Shown here: piece after piece, positions 26,601 through 35,397 of the stretch
Numbering within the stretch: the stretch's first letter is position 1
Layout: every line of letters begins with the position of its first letter
From: Planctomycetales bacterium
GTDB lineage: Bacteria; Planctomycetota; Planctomycetia; Pirellulales; Thermoguttaceae
DNA length: 64,000 nucleotides
Direction of reading: 5' to 3'
NCBI GenBank assembly: GCA_007119795.1
Contig: SKOZ01000039.1
Coordinates: 1 to 64,000, forward strand
Notes under the pieces: generated by a model
Database searches by the model: none
Seen by the model: only the letters and a program-made list of their open reading frames with translations
What the model was told of the DNA's origin: nothing
Translations under genes and position numbers: made by a program

Positions 26601-27206
26601 ATGCTAGCCAAGTCGAAGTGGGTCGCCGCCGGGGCGATGACCCTGGCCCTGTTCCTGGTAGCCGCGTGCTACGCTCAGCCGCGCGGCGCGGTTAAGGTGG
26701 GTGAGGAGGCGCCCGAGTGGAGCAATCTACCGGGTGTGGACGGCGAAGAGCACAGTCTGGCCGATCTGGATTCCAAGCTGGTGGCGATTGTCTTCTCCTG
26801 CCACCACTGCCCGGTCTATGTGGCCTATGAGGAGCGTCTCAAAGAACTCCGGGACGCCTACGACGAGGAAGATCTGGCGATCGTAGCCATCAACCCCAAC
26901 AACATCTGGGGCGAGGAGACACTCGATCACATGAAGGCCCGCGCCGAGGAGATCGAGTACAACTTCCACTATGTGCACGACACCAGCCAGGAATCGGCTC
27001 ACGAGTACGGCGGCCGCGTGACACCCCACGTCTTCCTGCTCGACGAGGATCGGGTAGTCCGCTACATGGGCGCCATCGACAACAGCATGAACCCAGCCGA
27101 AGTGGAAGAGACCTTCCTTCGCGACGCCATCGATGCCCTCCTGGCGGGCGAGGAGCCGCCGGTCACGGAGACGAAGGAGTTTGGCTGCACGGTGAAGTTC
27201 GAGTAA
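26601..27206 (+). CDS. Redoxin/thioredoxin-fold lipoprotein
   Basis: Protein of 201 residues with hydrophobic N-terminus LFLVAAC (possible lipobox, Cys23). The AhpC/TSA-redoxin fold follows: VGEEAPEWSNLPGVDGE, then the redox centre FSCHHCPVY (Cys67, Cys70). VTPHVFLLD supplies the cis-proline. The CxxC contains His-His, which tends to make the active site oxidising in DsbA-like proteins; here the fold is redoxin-like, so direction is uncertain. GAGGAGGAAAAG lies just before the ATG. It is exported, and a TlpA-like gene follows about 210 bases on. Together they could service cysteines of c-type cytochromes made by ResB/CcsA. Confidence 0.8.
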   Translation: MLAKSKWVAAGAMTLALFLVAACYAQPRGAVKVGEEAPEWSNLPGVDGEEHSLADLDSKLVAIVFSCHHCPVYVAYEERLKELRDAYDEEDLAIVAINPNNIWGEETLDHMKARAEEIEYNFHYVHDTSQESAHEYGGRVTPHVFLLDEDRVVRYMGAIDNSMNPAEVEETFLRDAIDALLAGEEPPVTETKEFGCTVKFE

Positions 27207-27420
27207 CGAACCGCGGCCGCAACCGGCCGGCCGGACGCACGCGGCCGCCGGGAAATTGCGGGCGCAAAGCGAGGGCGGCGGGAAACGCCCTTGCCACACA
27301 CTGCTTCGGCGTCGGGGCGGCCCGGTAGCTGCCGCCCCGACGCCTTTCTTGGTTCCCTTCGCCTTGTTAGCCGTGGCCCGGGGGGTGAGCGGGTCATGGC
27401 ACGAAGAGCCCGAACATATC

Positions 27421-28017
27421 ATGCGCAGTACAGCTATTGTTCCGATGATTCTGGTCGGTCTGGGGCTCGGTTTGACGGCCTTGGGCGGTTGTGGCGAGGG
27501 GCCCGAAGGCGGCGGTGGACCGGCGGTGGGCGGCCCCGACCGGGAGCCGACCGTCGACACGCGAGCCGCTGAGCCCGCGGCGGACGAGATGGCCGGCGAG
27601 ATCACCCTCCGCGACATCGACGAAGAGGAGTACGCCGAGATCATCGCCGGGCACCGCGGGAACGTCGTGCTCGTCGATTTCTGGGCCACCTGGTGCCCGC
27701 CTTGCATCGAGGCGTTCCCCCACACCGTTGCGTTGCACCACGAGTTGGCCGGCGAGGGGCTGGTGGTGATCTCCGTAACCGTCGATGAGCCGGAGGCCGA
27801 GGATGCCGCGCTGGAGTTTCTCCGCCAGCAGGGGGCCGTTTTCGAAAACTACCGCAGCGTCCACGGGACCGGCTCGCGGTCGTTCGAGGTCTTCGAACTC
27901 GATGCCGTGCCCCACTTCAAGCTCTACGACCGGCAGGGGCAGCTCCACCAAACCTTCTCCACGGCGGGGGAGGAGCTCGACGCCGCCGTCCGGGAGCTGC
28001 TGGCCACCTCTTCGTGA
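27421..28017 (+). CDS. TlpA-family thioredoxin lipoprotein
   Basis: Protein of 198 residues with lipobox LGGC (Cys24) and a flexible Gly/Pro/Asp-rich linker (25-60). A thioredoxin domain follows: VVLVDFWATWCPPCIEAFP (82-100), with Cys92 and Cys95, and cis-proline segment AVPHFKLYD. WCPPC is typical of TlpA/ResA-type reductases that keep apocytochrome CxxCH cysteines reduced in the periplasm. No strong ribosome site is seen, but the lipoprotein signal fixes the ATG. The frame upstream to 27256 lacks features. A related redoxin is encoded just upstream. Confidence 0.84.
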   Translation: MRSTAIVPMILVGLGLGLTALGGCGEGPEGGGGPAVGGPDREPTVDTRAAEPAADEMAGEITLRDIDEEEYAEIIAGHRGNVVLVDFWATWCPPCIEAFPHTVALHHELAGEGLVVISVTVDEPEAEDAALEFLRQQGAVFENYRSVHGTGSRSFEVFELDAVPHFKLYDRQGQLHQTFSTAGEELDAAVRELLATSS

Positions 28018-28029
28018 GCTCTCCCCTTC

Positions 28030-28057
28030 TTGACAGGGGCACCCCAGGGGATAGGAT
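28030..28057 (+). promoter_or_regulatory. Candidate promoter of the hybrid kinase operon
   Basis: TTGACA (28030-28035), a 16-base spacer and TAGGAT (28052-28057): a perfect -35 and a 4/6 -10. It would give a leader of nearly 400 bases that includes the palindrome at 28156 and the tandem repeats at 28323. A nearer promoter cannot be excluded. Confidence 0.4.
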
Positions 28058-28155
28058 AGATTTTGGACTGGTTGGGGGTTGCGCAGCCTCTCCCAGGCGG
28101 GGGTGCTTGTGGTACGGTTGCCACGCGGGGGGACACGGCACGTTGCAGGAGTCCC

Positions 28156-28168
28156 TTGCACCGTGCAA
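28156..28168. promoter_or_regulatory. Perfect TTGCAC-N-GTGCAA palindrome
   Basis: TTGCAC and GTGCAA arms around one base, upstream of the hybrid kinase gene. The size suits a dimeric regulator operator, but no regulator is known for it and only this copy was noticed. Confidence 0.35.
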
Positions 28169-28322
28169 AATGAGGTCCGCTGAGGTCGCACGCCTGCGAG
28201 GAGCCGTTTCCGTCGAGCCGAGGACCGAACTTCACGGGCGGGCATGGCCCGCAAGCGTTAGCCACCGTCCGAGCCGTCGCAGAGCGTTGGTGCGAGTGCG
28301 ATGAAGCGCGGTTGGTCGACAT

Positions 28323-28394
28323 GGCTTATTGGAGGCGCGGGGCTTATTGGAGGCGCGGGGCTTATTCGAGGCGCGGGGCTTATTCGAAGCGCGG
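28323..28394 (+). repeat. Four tandem 18-bp units upstream of the hybrid kinase
   Basis: Units of GGCTTATTSGAGGCGCGG at 28323, 28341, 28359 and 28377. Units 1 and 2 are identical, unit 3 differs at one base (G to C) and unit 4 at one further base (G to A). The array ends 64 bases before the kinase ATG. The kinase frame is closed by TGA at 28399, so the array is not part of that protein. Confidence 0.9.
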
Positions 28395-28458
28395 GCCATG
28401 ACGATCCCGCATCGGGTCGAGCCGGCAGGAGAAACTCCAAGGATCCGGACGCCGAGCC

Positions 28459-31400
28459 ATGTCGAACGAAAACGTACCGCCATCGGCTGGAGAAGGCGGC
28501 GCACAGGACAATCCGCCCGAGACGTCCCGGGAGCAGCACCTGCCGCGCCGCAACCGCCCAGGAGGCGACGCCAAGCCGCGGGGGCCCGCGCACACCCCTT
28601 TGCTGGTAGCAATCCTCCTTGTCGGACTGCTGGGCTCGATCGGAGTTCGTGCTCTGCTCGCGGAGCGCGACGCGGACGCCGTCGCGGCGAAGCTGCAGTC
28701 CGATGCCGCCGAGCGGGTGGGTACGATCCAGCGGGAGTTCAACGCGGCGTTTGGCGTCGTCCGCGCCCTGAAGGCCTTCTACCGGGGATCGGAAGAGGTC
28801 ACACGCGACGAATTCGACGACTTCACCGACCTGATGTTCAGGTGGCACCCGGGGATCGAGGCCCTGGGCTGGGTTCCGCGAGTGCCTGCCGAGGCGCGCC
28901 CCGCCTTCGAGGATCGCCTCCGAGAGGAGGGTGTGGCCCCCGAGGGGGTGAAGGAATGCGATTCCGTCGGCGGCACCCGGCCGGCCTCCCCGCGAGACGT
29001 ATTCTTCCCCATCGAATTCCTGGAGGGCCGCAGCGGCGGATTCCTGGTGATCGGCTGCGATCTCGCTGCGCGGCCGGAGTGTCTCAGGGCCATCCGCGAA
29101 GCCGCCCGCACCGGCGAGCGCTCCTCGACGGGGGCCATGTTGCTGGACATCGAGGACGGCCTGTCACACGGGGTGATCGTCTTCGCCCCAGTCTATGAAA
29201 AAGGTTCGGCGGATGGTGCGCTCGACGGCGACGACCACGATGAACCGCCCTGGAACGAAGACGGAGAACCTCCGCCGCTGATGGGAGTGGTCTTCGGCGT
29301 CTTCCGCATCGCCACGCTCGTGGAGGCGGGGATCTCGTATCGGTACCTCCCTCCTTTAGGGTTGGACTACTTCATCTACGACATGTCGGGGCCGGAGCCC
29401 GCTCTCCTCCACTCGCGCCTCTCGAACGAGCGGGACACCCCCTTCGACGAAGCCCGCCCTGATCACGAACTCCTCCTGTCCGGGCGGTACCCCACCGAGA
29501 ATATCGACGTTCCCAGCGCCCATTGGACAATCGTGAGCGCGCCGACCGACAGGTATCTCCGGGAGCGACGGAGCTGGCTCCCGGAATCGGCTTTCGGTGC
29601 CGGCGTGCTGGTAACCGTGCTCCTGGCGATGTACGTCCACGCCATGCACGGCCGCGCCGCCCAGGTCGAGCAGCTCGTCGTCGAGCGGACGGCGGAGCTC
29701 CGCCGCGCCAACGAGCGGCTCGAGCGCGGGATGGTCGAGCGGGCCTGGACCGAGCAGGTGCTCCGCGACTCGGAAGCGCTCTACTCCTCCCTGGTGGAGA
29801 ACCTCCCCGTGCAGATCCTCCGCAAGGATCTGGACGGCCGCTTCACCTTCGCCAACCGGTCCTTCTGTGCGCTCTTGGGCCGATCCCTGGAGGAGATTGT
29901 CGGCAAGACTGATTTCGACTTCTATCCCGAGGACCTGGCCCGCAAGTACCGCGAAGACGACCGCCGCGTCGCCGAGGCGGGAAGCCTTTTCGAGGACGTC
30001 GAGGAGTACGAGAAGAACGGCGAAAAGCGGTTCATGCAGGTGATGAAGTCGCCGGTCCGCGACGCGGCGGGCAAGATCGTGGGGACGCAGGCCGTCTTCT
30101 GGGACGTCACCGAGCGCCGCGAGGCGGAGCGGCAGCTTGCCCTCGCCAAGGAGTCGGCGGAGATGGCGAACCACGCCAAGAGCGCCTTCGTGGCCAACAT
30201 GAGCCACGAAATCCGCACGCCCATGAACGCCATCCTGGGCATGACCGAGCTGGTCCTGGACACGAAGCTCTCGCCCGAGCAGCGCGAGTACCTCAACGTC
30301 GTCGCCGAATCGGCCGAGGCCCTCCTGGCGGTGATCAACGACATCCTCGACTTCTCCAAGATCGAAGCCGGCAAACTGACGTTAGAGGAGAGCGTTTTCG
30401 ATCTCAAGGAAAGCCTGGGCGACATCATGAAGGCCTTGGCGCTCCGGGCGCACCGCCAGGGGCTGGAACTGGCCTGCCACATCGATCCCAGCGTCCCTAC
30501 CCTGGTCGTCGGCGATCAGGCCCGCCTGCGGCAGATCATCGTCAACCTGGTGGGAAACGCCATCAAGTTCACCGAGCAGGGGGAAGTGGTCCTCGACGTC
30601 CGCCCCGAAACGGATCGGGGGGCCCCCCCCGAGGCTCCGACGGCCGAGGGGAAACCCGCGGGAAGGGAGGACACGGCGGTCTTGCACTTTGCCGTCCGCG
30701 ACACCGGCATCGGCATTCCCCCGGAGAAGCTGGACGCCGTCTTCGACGCCTTCGAGCAAGTGGACGTGACCTCGACGCGCCGCTACGGAGGAACCGGGCT
30801 GGGGCTGACCATCTCGAACCGGCTCGCAGAGCTGATGGGTGGCCGCATCTGGGTGGAGAGCAAAGGCGACGAGGGGAGCATCTTCCACGTCACCGCCCGT
30901 TTCGGCTTGGCCCCCCGGCAGCCTGCTCCGCCCCGCCAGGTCCGACCCGGCGTGGTGGTCGGCCTGAAGGTCCTCGTCGTCGACGACAACGCCACCAACC
31001 GGCGCATTCTCGAAGAGATGCTCCTCAATTGGGACATGGTGCCGCAGACGGCGACCAGCGTCGAGGAGGCGCTGAAGCGGCTCCGCGAGGCCCAGGCCGT
31101 CGGCGGCCCCTTCCGCCTGGTCCTCACCGACGCCAACATGCCGCGGCGCGACGGATTCTCGCTGACCGAGGAGATCAAGCACGACCCGGAGTTGGGGAGC
31201 ACGGTGATCATGATGCTCACCTCCGGGAACCGTCCCGGCGACATCGCCCGCTGCAAAGAGCTGGGCGTGGCCACCTACCTGCTCAAGCCGATCAAGCAGT
31301 CGGAGCTGTTCGACGCCATCATGGTCGCCCTGGGGATCACCCACGTCGACGAGGAGGAGCGCGGCGCGGCCGGCCGCCGCCCCCCGCGTCGGGTCCGCCC

Positions 31401-32238
31401 CTTGCGGATCCTGCTCGCCGAAGACAGTCTCGTGAATCAGAAGCTCGCCGTGGGCCTGCTCGAGCGGCAGGGGCACTCCGTGGCCGTGGCCAACAATGGT
31501 CGCGAGGCGGTGGCGGCCCTCGAGACCGGGGAGTACGACCTGGTCCTCATGGACGTGCAGATGCCGGAGATGGACGGCCTGGAGGCCACCGCCGCCATCC
31601 GCCACCGGGAGCAGCAGACGGACCGCCACGTCCCCATCATCGCCATGACGGCGCACGCCATGAAAGGCGACCGCGAACGCTGCCTGGCCGCCGGCATGGA
31701 CGAGTACATCGCCAAGCCCATCCGCGCCCACCGCCTCTTCGACACGATCGACGCCCTCGTCGGCGACCGGGAAGGCGAGAGCCCACCCCCCGAGGAGGAG
31801 CCGGGCGGCGAATCGGGGCGAATCTTCCGCTTCGAGGACGCCCTCGCTGCCGTCAAAGGGGACGAGGAGCTGCTCCGCGTCGTCGTGGAGACCTTCCTCG
31901 CCGAGGCCCCCCGCCTGATGCAGGAAATCCGCAATGCCCTGGCAGCGAAGGATCCCGCCGCGCTACGGATCGCCGCCCACACCCTCAAGGGCTCGATCCG
32001 CTATTTCGGCTCCACGCGGGCCTTCGACCTCGCCTTCCGGCTGGAGAGTCTGGGCCGCTCCGGGAATCTCGAGGGGGCCGAGGAGACCTGGGAACAATTG
32101 GACGCGGAAATAGTGCTCTTGACCCGAGTTCTGGTAGACTATCTCCAGGAAGGAGGGGCGGCGAACCGGGCTTCCGCCGCGGACGACGATCCCGGCGCCG
32201 AGCCGAACCGTTCATCGCACGCTCCTCCCCCGACCTGA
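28459..32238 (+). CDS. Hybrid sensor histidine kinase with CHASE, PAS, two receivers and HPt
   Basis: Inner-membrane sensor kinase of 1259 residues. Order: cytoplasmic N-tail; helix about 46-68; periplasmic CHASE-like sensor about 75-370; helix about 374-396; PAS about 440-560; HisKA with phospho-accepting His583 in NMSHEIRTPMNAI; HATPase with DTGIGIPPEKL and GGTGLGL; receiver 1 with Asp891 (LTDANMPRRDG); receiver 2 with Asp1032 (LMDVQMPEMDG); and an HPt domain with His1174 (AAHTLKGS). All phosphorelay residues are present, so His-Asp-His-Asp transfer inside one chain is possible; receiver 1 has Ala-Asn after the aspartate but keeps its Lys. The CHASE ligand is unknown. Two receiver-ATPase genes follow and are likely outputs. 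Confidence 0.88.
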   Translation: MSNENVPPSAGEGGAQDNPPETSREQHLPRRNRPGGDAKPRGPAHTPLLVAILLVGLLGSIGVRALLAERDADAVAAKLQSDAAERVGTIQREFNAAFGVVRALKAFYRGSEEVTRDEFDDFTDLMFRWHPGIEALGWVPRVPAEARPAFEDRLREEGVAPEGVKECDSVGGTRPASPRDVFFPIEFLEGRSGGFLVIGCDLAARPECLRAIREAARTGERSSTGAMLLDIEDGLSHGVIVFAPVYEKGSADGALDGDDHDEPPWNEDGEPPPLMGVVFGVFRIATLVEAGISYRYLPPLGLDYFIYDMSGPEPALLHSRLSNERDTPFDEARPDHELLLSGRYPTENIDVPSAHWTIVSAPTDRYLRERRSWLPESAFGAGVLVTVLLAMYVHAMHGRAAQVEQLVVERTAELRRANERLERGMVERAWTEQVLRDSEALYSSLVENLPVQILRKDLDGRFTFANRSFCALLGRSLEEIVGKTDFDFYPEDLARKYREDDRRVAEAGSLFEDVEEYEKNGEKRFMQVMKSPVRDAAGKIVGTQAVFWDVTERREAERQLALAKESAEMANHAKSAFVANMSHEIRTPMNAILGMTELVLDTKLSPEQREYLNVVAESAEALLAVINDILDFSKIEAGKLTLEESVFDLKESLGDIMKALALRAHRQGLELACHIDPSVPTLVVGDQARLRQIIVNLVGNAIKFTEQGEVVLDVRPETDRGAPPEAPTAEGKPAGREDTAVLHFAVRDTGIGIPPEKLDAVFDAFEQVDVTSTRRYGGTGLGLTISNRLAELMGGRIWVESKGDEGSIFHVTARFGLAPRQPAPPRQVRPGVVVGLKVLVVDDNATNRRILEEMLLNWDMVPQTATSVEEALKRLREAQAVGGPFRLVLTDANMPRRDGFSLTEEIKHDPELGSTVIMMLTSGNRPGDIARCKELGVATYLLKPIKQSELFDAIMVALGITHVDEEERGAAGRRPPRRVRPLRILLAEDSLVNQKLAVGLLERQGHSVAVANNGREAVAALETGEYDLVLMDVQMPEMDGLEATAAIRHREQQTDRHVPIIAMTAHAMKGDRERCLAAGMDEYIAKPIRAHRLFDTIDALVGDREGESPPPEEEPGGESGRIFRFEDALAAVKGDEELLRVVVETFLAEAPRLMQEIRNALAAKDPAALRIAAHTLKGSIRYFGSTRAFDLAFRLESLGRSGNLEGAEETWEQLDAEIVLLTRVLVDYLQEGGAANRASAADDDPGAEPNRSSHAPPPT

Positions 32239-32418
32239 TCTTCCGTGGGCCGATCCGCAGCTGCGGCCCGGTGCGGACCATGGAGGCGAAGGAGCCGCTG
32301 CAGGAGGCCGCGGCCGGATGCGTCGGGGCAGGAAGTGGGCACCGCCGGCGGACGGGAAGGCCCGATCTCGCCGTGAGCGGTAAGCAAGGGATCACTCGCC
32401 TGAGGGGAGAAACCTGCC

Positions 32419-33348
32419 ATGCCGACCGTATTGGTTGTCGATGATTCTGCCGTCGATCGCCGCCTCGTCGGTGGCCTGCTCCGAAAGAATCCCGAGTGGA
32501 CGGTGGAGTACGCCGCCAACGGGGTCGAAGCCCTGGCGCGGATGCGCGACGCGCTTCCCGATCTGATCGTCACCGACCTCTCCATGCCCGCCATGGACGG
32601 GCTCGAGCTCGTCAGGTCGGTCCGCAGCCATTACAGCGACGTCCCCGTGATCCTCATGACGGCCTACGGCAGCGATGCGCTCGCCATCGAGGCCCTCGAA
32701 CAAGGCGCGGCCAGCTACGTCCCCAAGTCGAAGCTCACCGAGAAGCTCCGGGACACCATGGAAGAGGTCCTCGCCCTGGCCCGCGCCGACCGCACGTACG
32801 AGCAGCTCATCAGTTGCCTGCGGCAGTGCGAGTTCACCTTCCTGCTCGAGAACGATCCTGCGCTCGTCGACCCCTTGGTCGATCTGGTGCAGAAGATGGT
32901 GGCGGGCATGAGGATGTGCGACTTCACCACGCGGCTGAGAATCGGCGTGGCCCTCAAGGAGGCCCTGCTCAACGCCCTCTTCCACGGCAGCCTGGAAATC
33001 AGCGTCGAGGAGATGCAGGCCGTGGGGGGGAATCTCCTCGCCGAGAACGACCTCAGCCTCGCCGAGAAGCGCCGCCAAGAGCCCCCTTACTGCGAGCGCC
33101 GCGTGTACGTCGACGTCCGCATCACCCCCGATGAGGCCCGCTTCATCGTTCGCGACGAGGGGCCCGGCTTCGACGTCTCCGCCCTCGGGGCGCCGGCGGA
33201 CGCTACCTGGGAGGGGGAATGCGGCCGTGGGCTGATGCTCATGCGCAGTTTCATGGACGACGTGATCTTCAACCCCAAGGGAAACGAAGTGACCATGGTC
33301 AAGCGGCGCGAGGAGAGCCGCGTGGCCGCGGAAAGCGGACAACGATAG
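32419..33348 (+). CDS. Response regulator fused to RsbW-like ATPase, copy 1
   Basis: Protein of 309 residues. The receiver domain (1-125) has Asp53 (VTDLSMPAMDG) and acidic pocket VVDDS. The C-terminal part (about 150-305) is an anti-sigma-kinase-type HATPase: N box KEALLNALFHG, G1 box VRDEGPGFD and G2 box CGRGLMLMR. It has no HisKA or DNA-binding domain. Such proteins may act as serine kinases or anti-sigma switches controlled by phosphorylation of Asp53; that is known for the RsbW fold and inferred here. A ~30-residue insert follows the N box. It is 180 bases behind the hybrid kinase gene, a likely phosphodonor, and 145 bases ahead of a paralogue. Confidence 0.83.
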   Translation: MPTVLVVDDSAVDRRLVGGLLRKNPEWTVEYAANGVEALARMRDALPDLIVTDLSMPAMDGLELVRSVRSHYSDVPVILMTAYGSDALAIEALEQGAASYVPKSKLTEKLRDTMEEVLALARADRTYEQLISCLRQCEFTFLLENDPALVDPLVDLVQKMVAGMRMCDFTTRLRIGVALKEALLNALFHGSLEISVEEMQAVGGNLLAENDLSLAEKRRQEPPYCERRVYVDVRITPDEARFIVRDEGPGFDVSALGAPADATWEGECGRGLMLMRSFMDDVIFNPKGNEVTMVKRREESRVAAESGQR

Positions 33349-33493
33349 ACAAGACCGCCGGGCCGGGCGCCTCTCGCCGGTCGCCCCTCGTCCTGGACGG
33401 CGCTGCCAAAGAGAAGGAGGCCCCTTCCCTTGCCCCGGGAGGATACGCTCTCCTCGCGGGGCGGCAGGAAAACGTTGGGGAGAGAATACCGCC

Positions 33494-34426
33494 ATGCCGA
33501 GCGTGTTGGTCGTCGACGATTCCCCCGTGGATCGATGCCTGGTGGGCGGCCTGTTGGAAAAGGACGCCGGGCTTGCGGTCCGCTACGCCGTCGACGGCGC
33601 CGACGCCATCGCGCAGATGGCCGAGACCCCCTTCGATCTCGTGGTGACGGATCTGGTCATGCCGCGGGTCAACGGCCTGGAGCTCGTGGAGGCCATCCGC
33701 CGCGACCACCCGCGCACTCCGGTGGTTCTCGTCACGTCCAAGGGGAGTGAGGAGGTCGTCCTCGAGGCGCTCCAAAAGGGCGCCGCCAGCTACGTCCCCA
33801 AGCGCGTGCTCGCCCTGCGCCTCTTGGCCACCGTTCAGAACGTTCTGGCGGTGTCGCATCACGAGCAGATCCACCAGCGGCTCATGAAATGCCTCAACTC
33901 GTTCGAGGCGGGGTTCGCGCTCGAGAACGACTGCGCCTTGATCCGTTCCCTGGTGACGTACCTCCAGGACGTGATCAGCAACATGGAGCTCTGCGACGAA
34001 GCGGAGCAGACGCGCGTGGGCGTTGCCTTGGAGGAGGCCCTCGTCAACGCCCTGTACCACGGCAACCTCGAGATCGGCTCGGCGCTCCGCGAGGAGGACG
34101 ACTCCGCCTACTACGCACTGGCCAGCAAGCGCTGCCGGCAGTCCCCCTACCGCGACCGCCGCATCCATGTGGGTGTCAAGCTCTCCCGGACCGAAGGTAT
34201 TTTCGTCGTCCGCGACGAGGGATCGGGCTTCGACCCCCTCGCCCTGCCCGACCCCACCGAGCCGGAAAACCTCGAATGCCTCAGCGGCCGAGGGGTCCTG
34301 CTCATGCGGACCTTCATGGACGAGGTCCGCTATAACGAAGTCGGCAATACCGTGACCCTCACCAAGCGCCGCGATTCTCCCGTCTCCGCCGACGGCAACC
34401 ACGAAGGCTCCAGCGACCGGCCCTGA
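33494..34426 (+). CDS. Response regulator fused to RsbW-like ATPase, copy 2
   Basis: Protein of 310 residues, paralogous to the previous gene along its whole length: receiver with VVDDSPVDRCLVGGLL and Asp53 (VTDLVMPRVNG); ATPase with N box EEALVNALYHG, VRDEGSGFD and GRGVLLMR. The two proteins share MP(T/S)VLVVDDS at the start and QGAASYVPK or KGAASYVPK near the receiver end. The duplication is in tandem and old, because the C-terminal inserts differ. Probably both respond to the adjacent hybrid kinase, giving two outputs. The stop overlaps the carbonic anhydrase start as TGATG. Confidence 0.83.
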   Translation: MPSVLVVDDSPVDRCLVGGLLEKDAGLAVRYAVDGADAIAQMAETPFDLVVTDLVMPRVNGLELVEAIRRDHPRTPVVLVTSKGSEEVVLEALQKGAASYVPKRVLALRLLATVQNVLAVSHHEQIHQRLMKCLNSFEAGFALENDCALIRSLVTYLQDVISNMELCDEAEQTRVGVALEEALVNALYHGNLEIGSALREEDDSAYYALASKRCRQSPYRDRRIHVGVKLSRTEGIFVVRDEGSGFDPLALPDPTEPENLECLSGRGVLLMRTFMDEVRYNEVGNTVTLTKRRDSPVSADGNHEGSSDRP

Positions 34427-35388
34427 TGCCGCCACCGCCGTGCCCCGACACCGTGGCGCGGCGGAGCGTGCCGGGCCAGGCAGCGCCGCCGTTCCCCATA
34501 ACCCTTCCGGCCACCATGGACCTCATCTATCGCTTCGACCCCCTCGCGCCGACCGCCGAACGGGAGTGCCCCGACGCCGACGCCGCCCTGGAGCGAATCC
34601 TCTCCGGCAACCGCCGCTTCTGCGACGTCGTGGAACAGATCCGGCAGCGCTCGGCCGACGGCGATGCCCGCCAGCCGATCGTGGTCCCCATGTGCCCCCT
34701 CTCGCTCGGCGTTCCCGGCAGAGAGAATCTTCCCCCCGGACAGGCCCCCTTTGCCCTGGTGGTCGGCTGCTCCGACGCCCGCGTCCCCATCGAGACCGTC
34801 CTCGGGCAGTCGCTCAACGAGCTGTTCGTGGTCCGCATCGCGGGGAACGTCCTCGGCGTGGAGTGTCTGGCCAGCGTGGACTTCGCCGCCAGCCATTTCC
34901 GCGATTCCCTCAAGCTCGCCGTGGCCCTGGGACACACCCAGTGCGGCGCCGTCTCCGCCGCCGTCGACGCCTACCTGAGCCCGGGACGCTACACGCGGAT
35001 CGCCTTCACCCCCTCCCTGCGGACGCTCGTCGACCACTTGCAGATGGTCGTCCGCGGCGCGGCCACTGCGCTCCGCGAAGTCTACGGCCGCTCCGTCGAG
35101 CACCATCCCCGCTACCGCGAGGCCCTGGCCGAGGTGGCCGTGTACCTGAACGCGGCGTTCACCGCCCACGATCTCGGCCGCGAGATGCACTTGTCGGGCG
35201 ACGCGCCGGTACGCGTGGTCTATACGGTCTACGACCTGCTCACCCACCGCCTGCACGCCTTTCCCGACGGCGCACCGCACGAGGCCGCTGCGGCGGCCTT
35301 CGCCGAGGCCCCCCGCGAGGGCGAGGGCTTCGTGGCCCTGGGCAGACGAATTGCCCAGGGGGCAACGGCGGCGACGGCTGCCGTGTGA
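34426..35388 (+). CDS. Beta-class carbonic anhydrase
   Basis: Zinc enzyme interconverting CO2 and bicarbonate in the cytoplasm. Ligands and active-site residues are visible: Cys115 and Asp117 in GCSDARVP, His170 and Cys173 in GHTQCGA (numbered from the first ATG). Length is 320 residues from the ATG that overlaps the previous stop (TGATG), or 290 from the ATG at 34516 (MDLIYRF). The Pro-rich first 30 residues look unstructured, so the shorter form is possible. Beta enzymes are usually about 200-230 residues; the extra C-terminal segment (about 250-320) has no assigned role. The coupled start suggests expression with the signalling genes. It converges with gntP nine bases away. Confidence 0.87.
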   Translation: MPPPPCPDTVARRSVPGQAAPPFPITLPATMDLIYRFDPLAPTAERECPDADAALERILSGNRRFCDVVEQIRQRSADGDARQPIVVPMCPLSLGVPGRENLPPGQAPFALVVGCSDARVPIETVLGQSLNELFVVRIAGNVLGVECLASVDFAASHFRDSLKLAVALGHTQCGAVSAAVDAYLSPGRYTRIAFTPSLRTLVDHLQMVVRGAATALREVYGRSVEHHPRYREALAEVAVYLNAAFTAHDLGREMHLSGDAPVRVVYTVYDLLTHRLHAFPDGAPHEAAAAAFAEAPREGEGFVALGRRIAQGATAATAAV

Positions 35389-35397
35389 CCCGGCCCT

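Noticed and set aside
26278..26601. 107-codon plus-strand open frame upstream of the redoxin gene
   Set aside because: No ribosome site, no recognised domain, and composition unlike neighbouring genes.
28323..28394. CRISPR array
   Set aside because: Units are 18 bases and contiguous without spacers; no cas genes in the window.
28329..29198. Plus-strand frame running from the 18-bp array into the kinase gene
   Set aside because: It is out of frame with the kinase and the translation after the array is Arg/Gly-rich.
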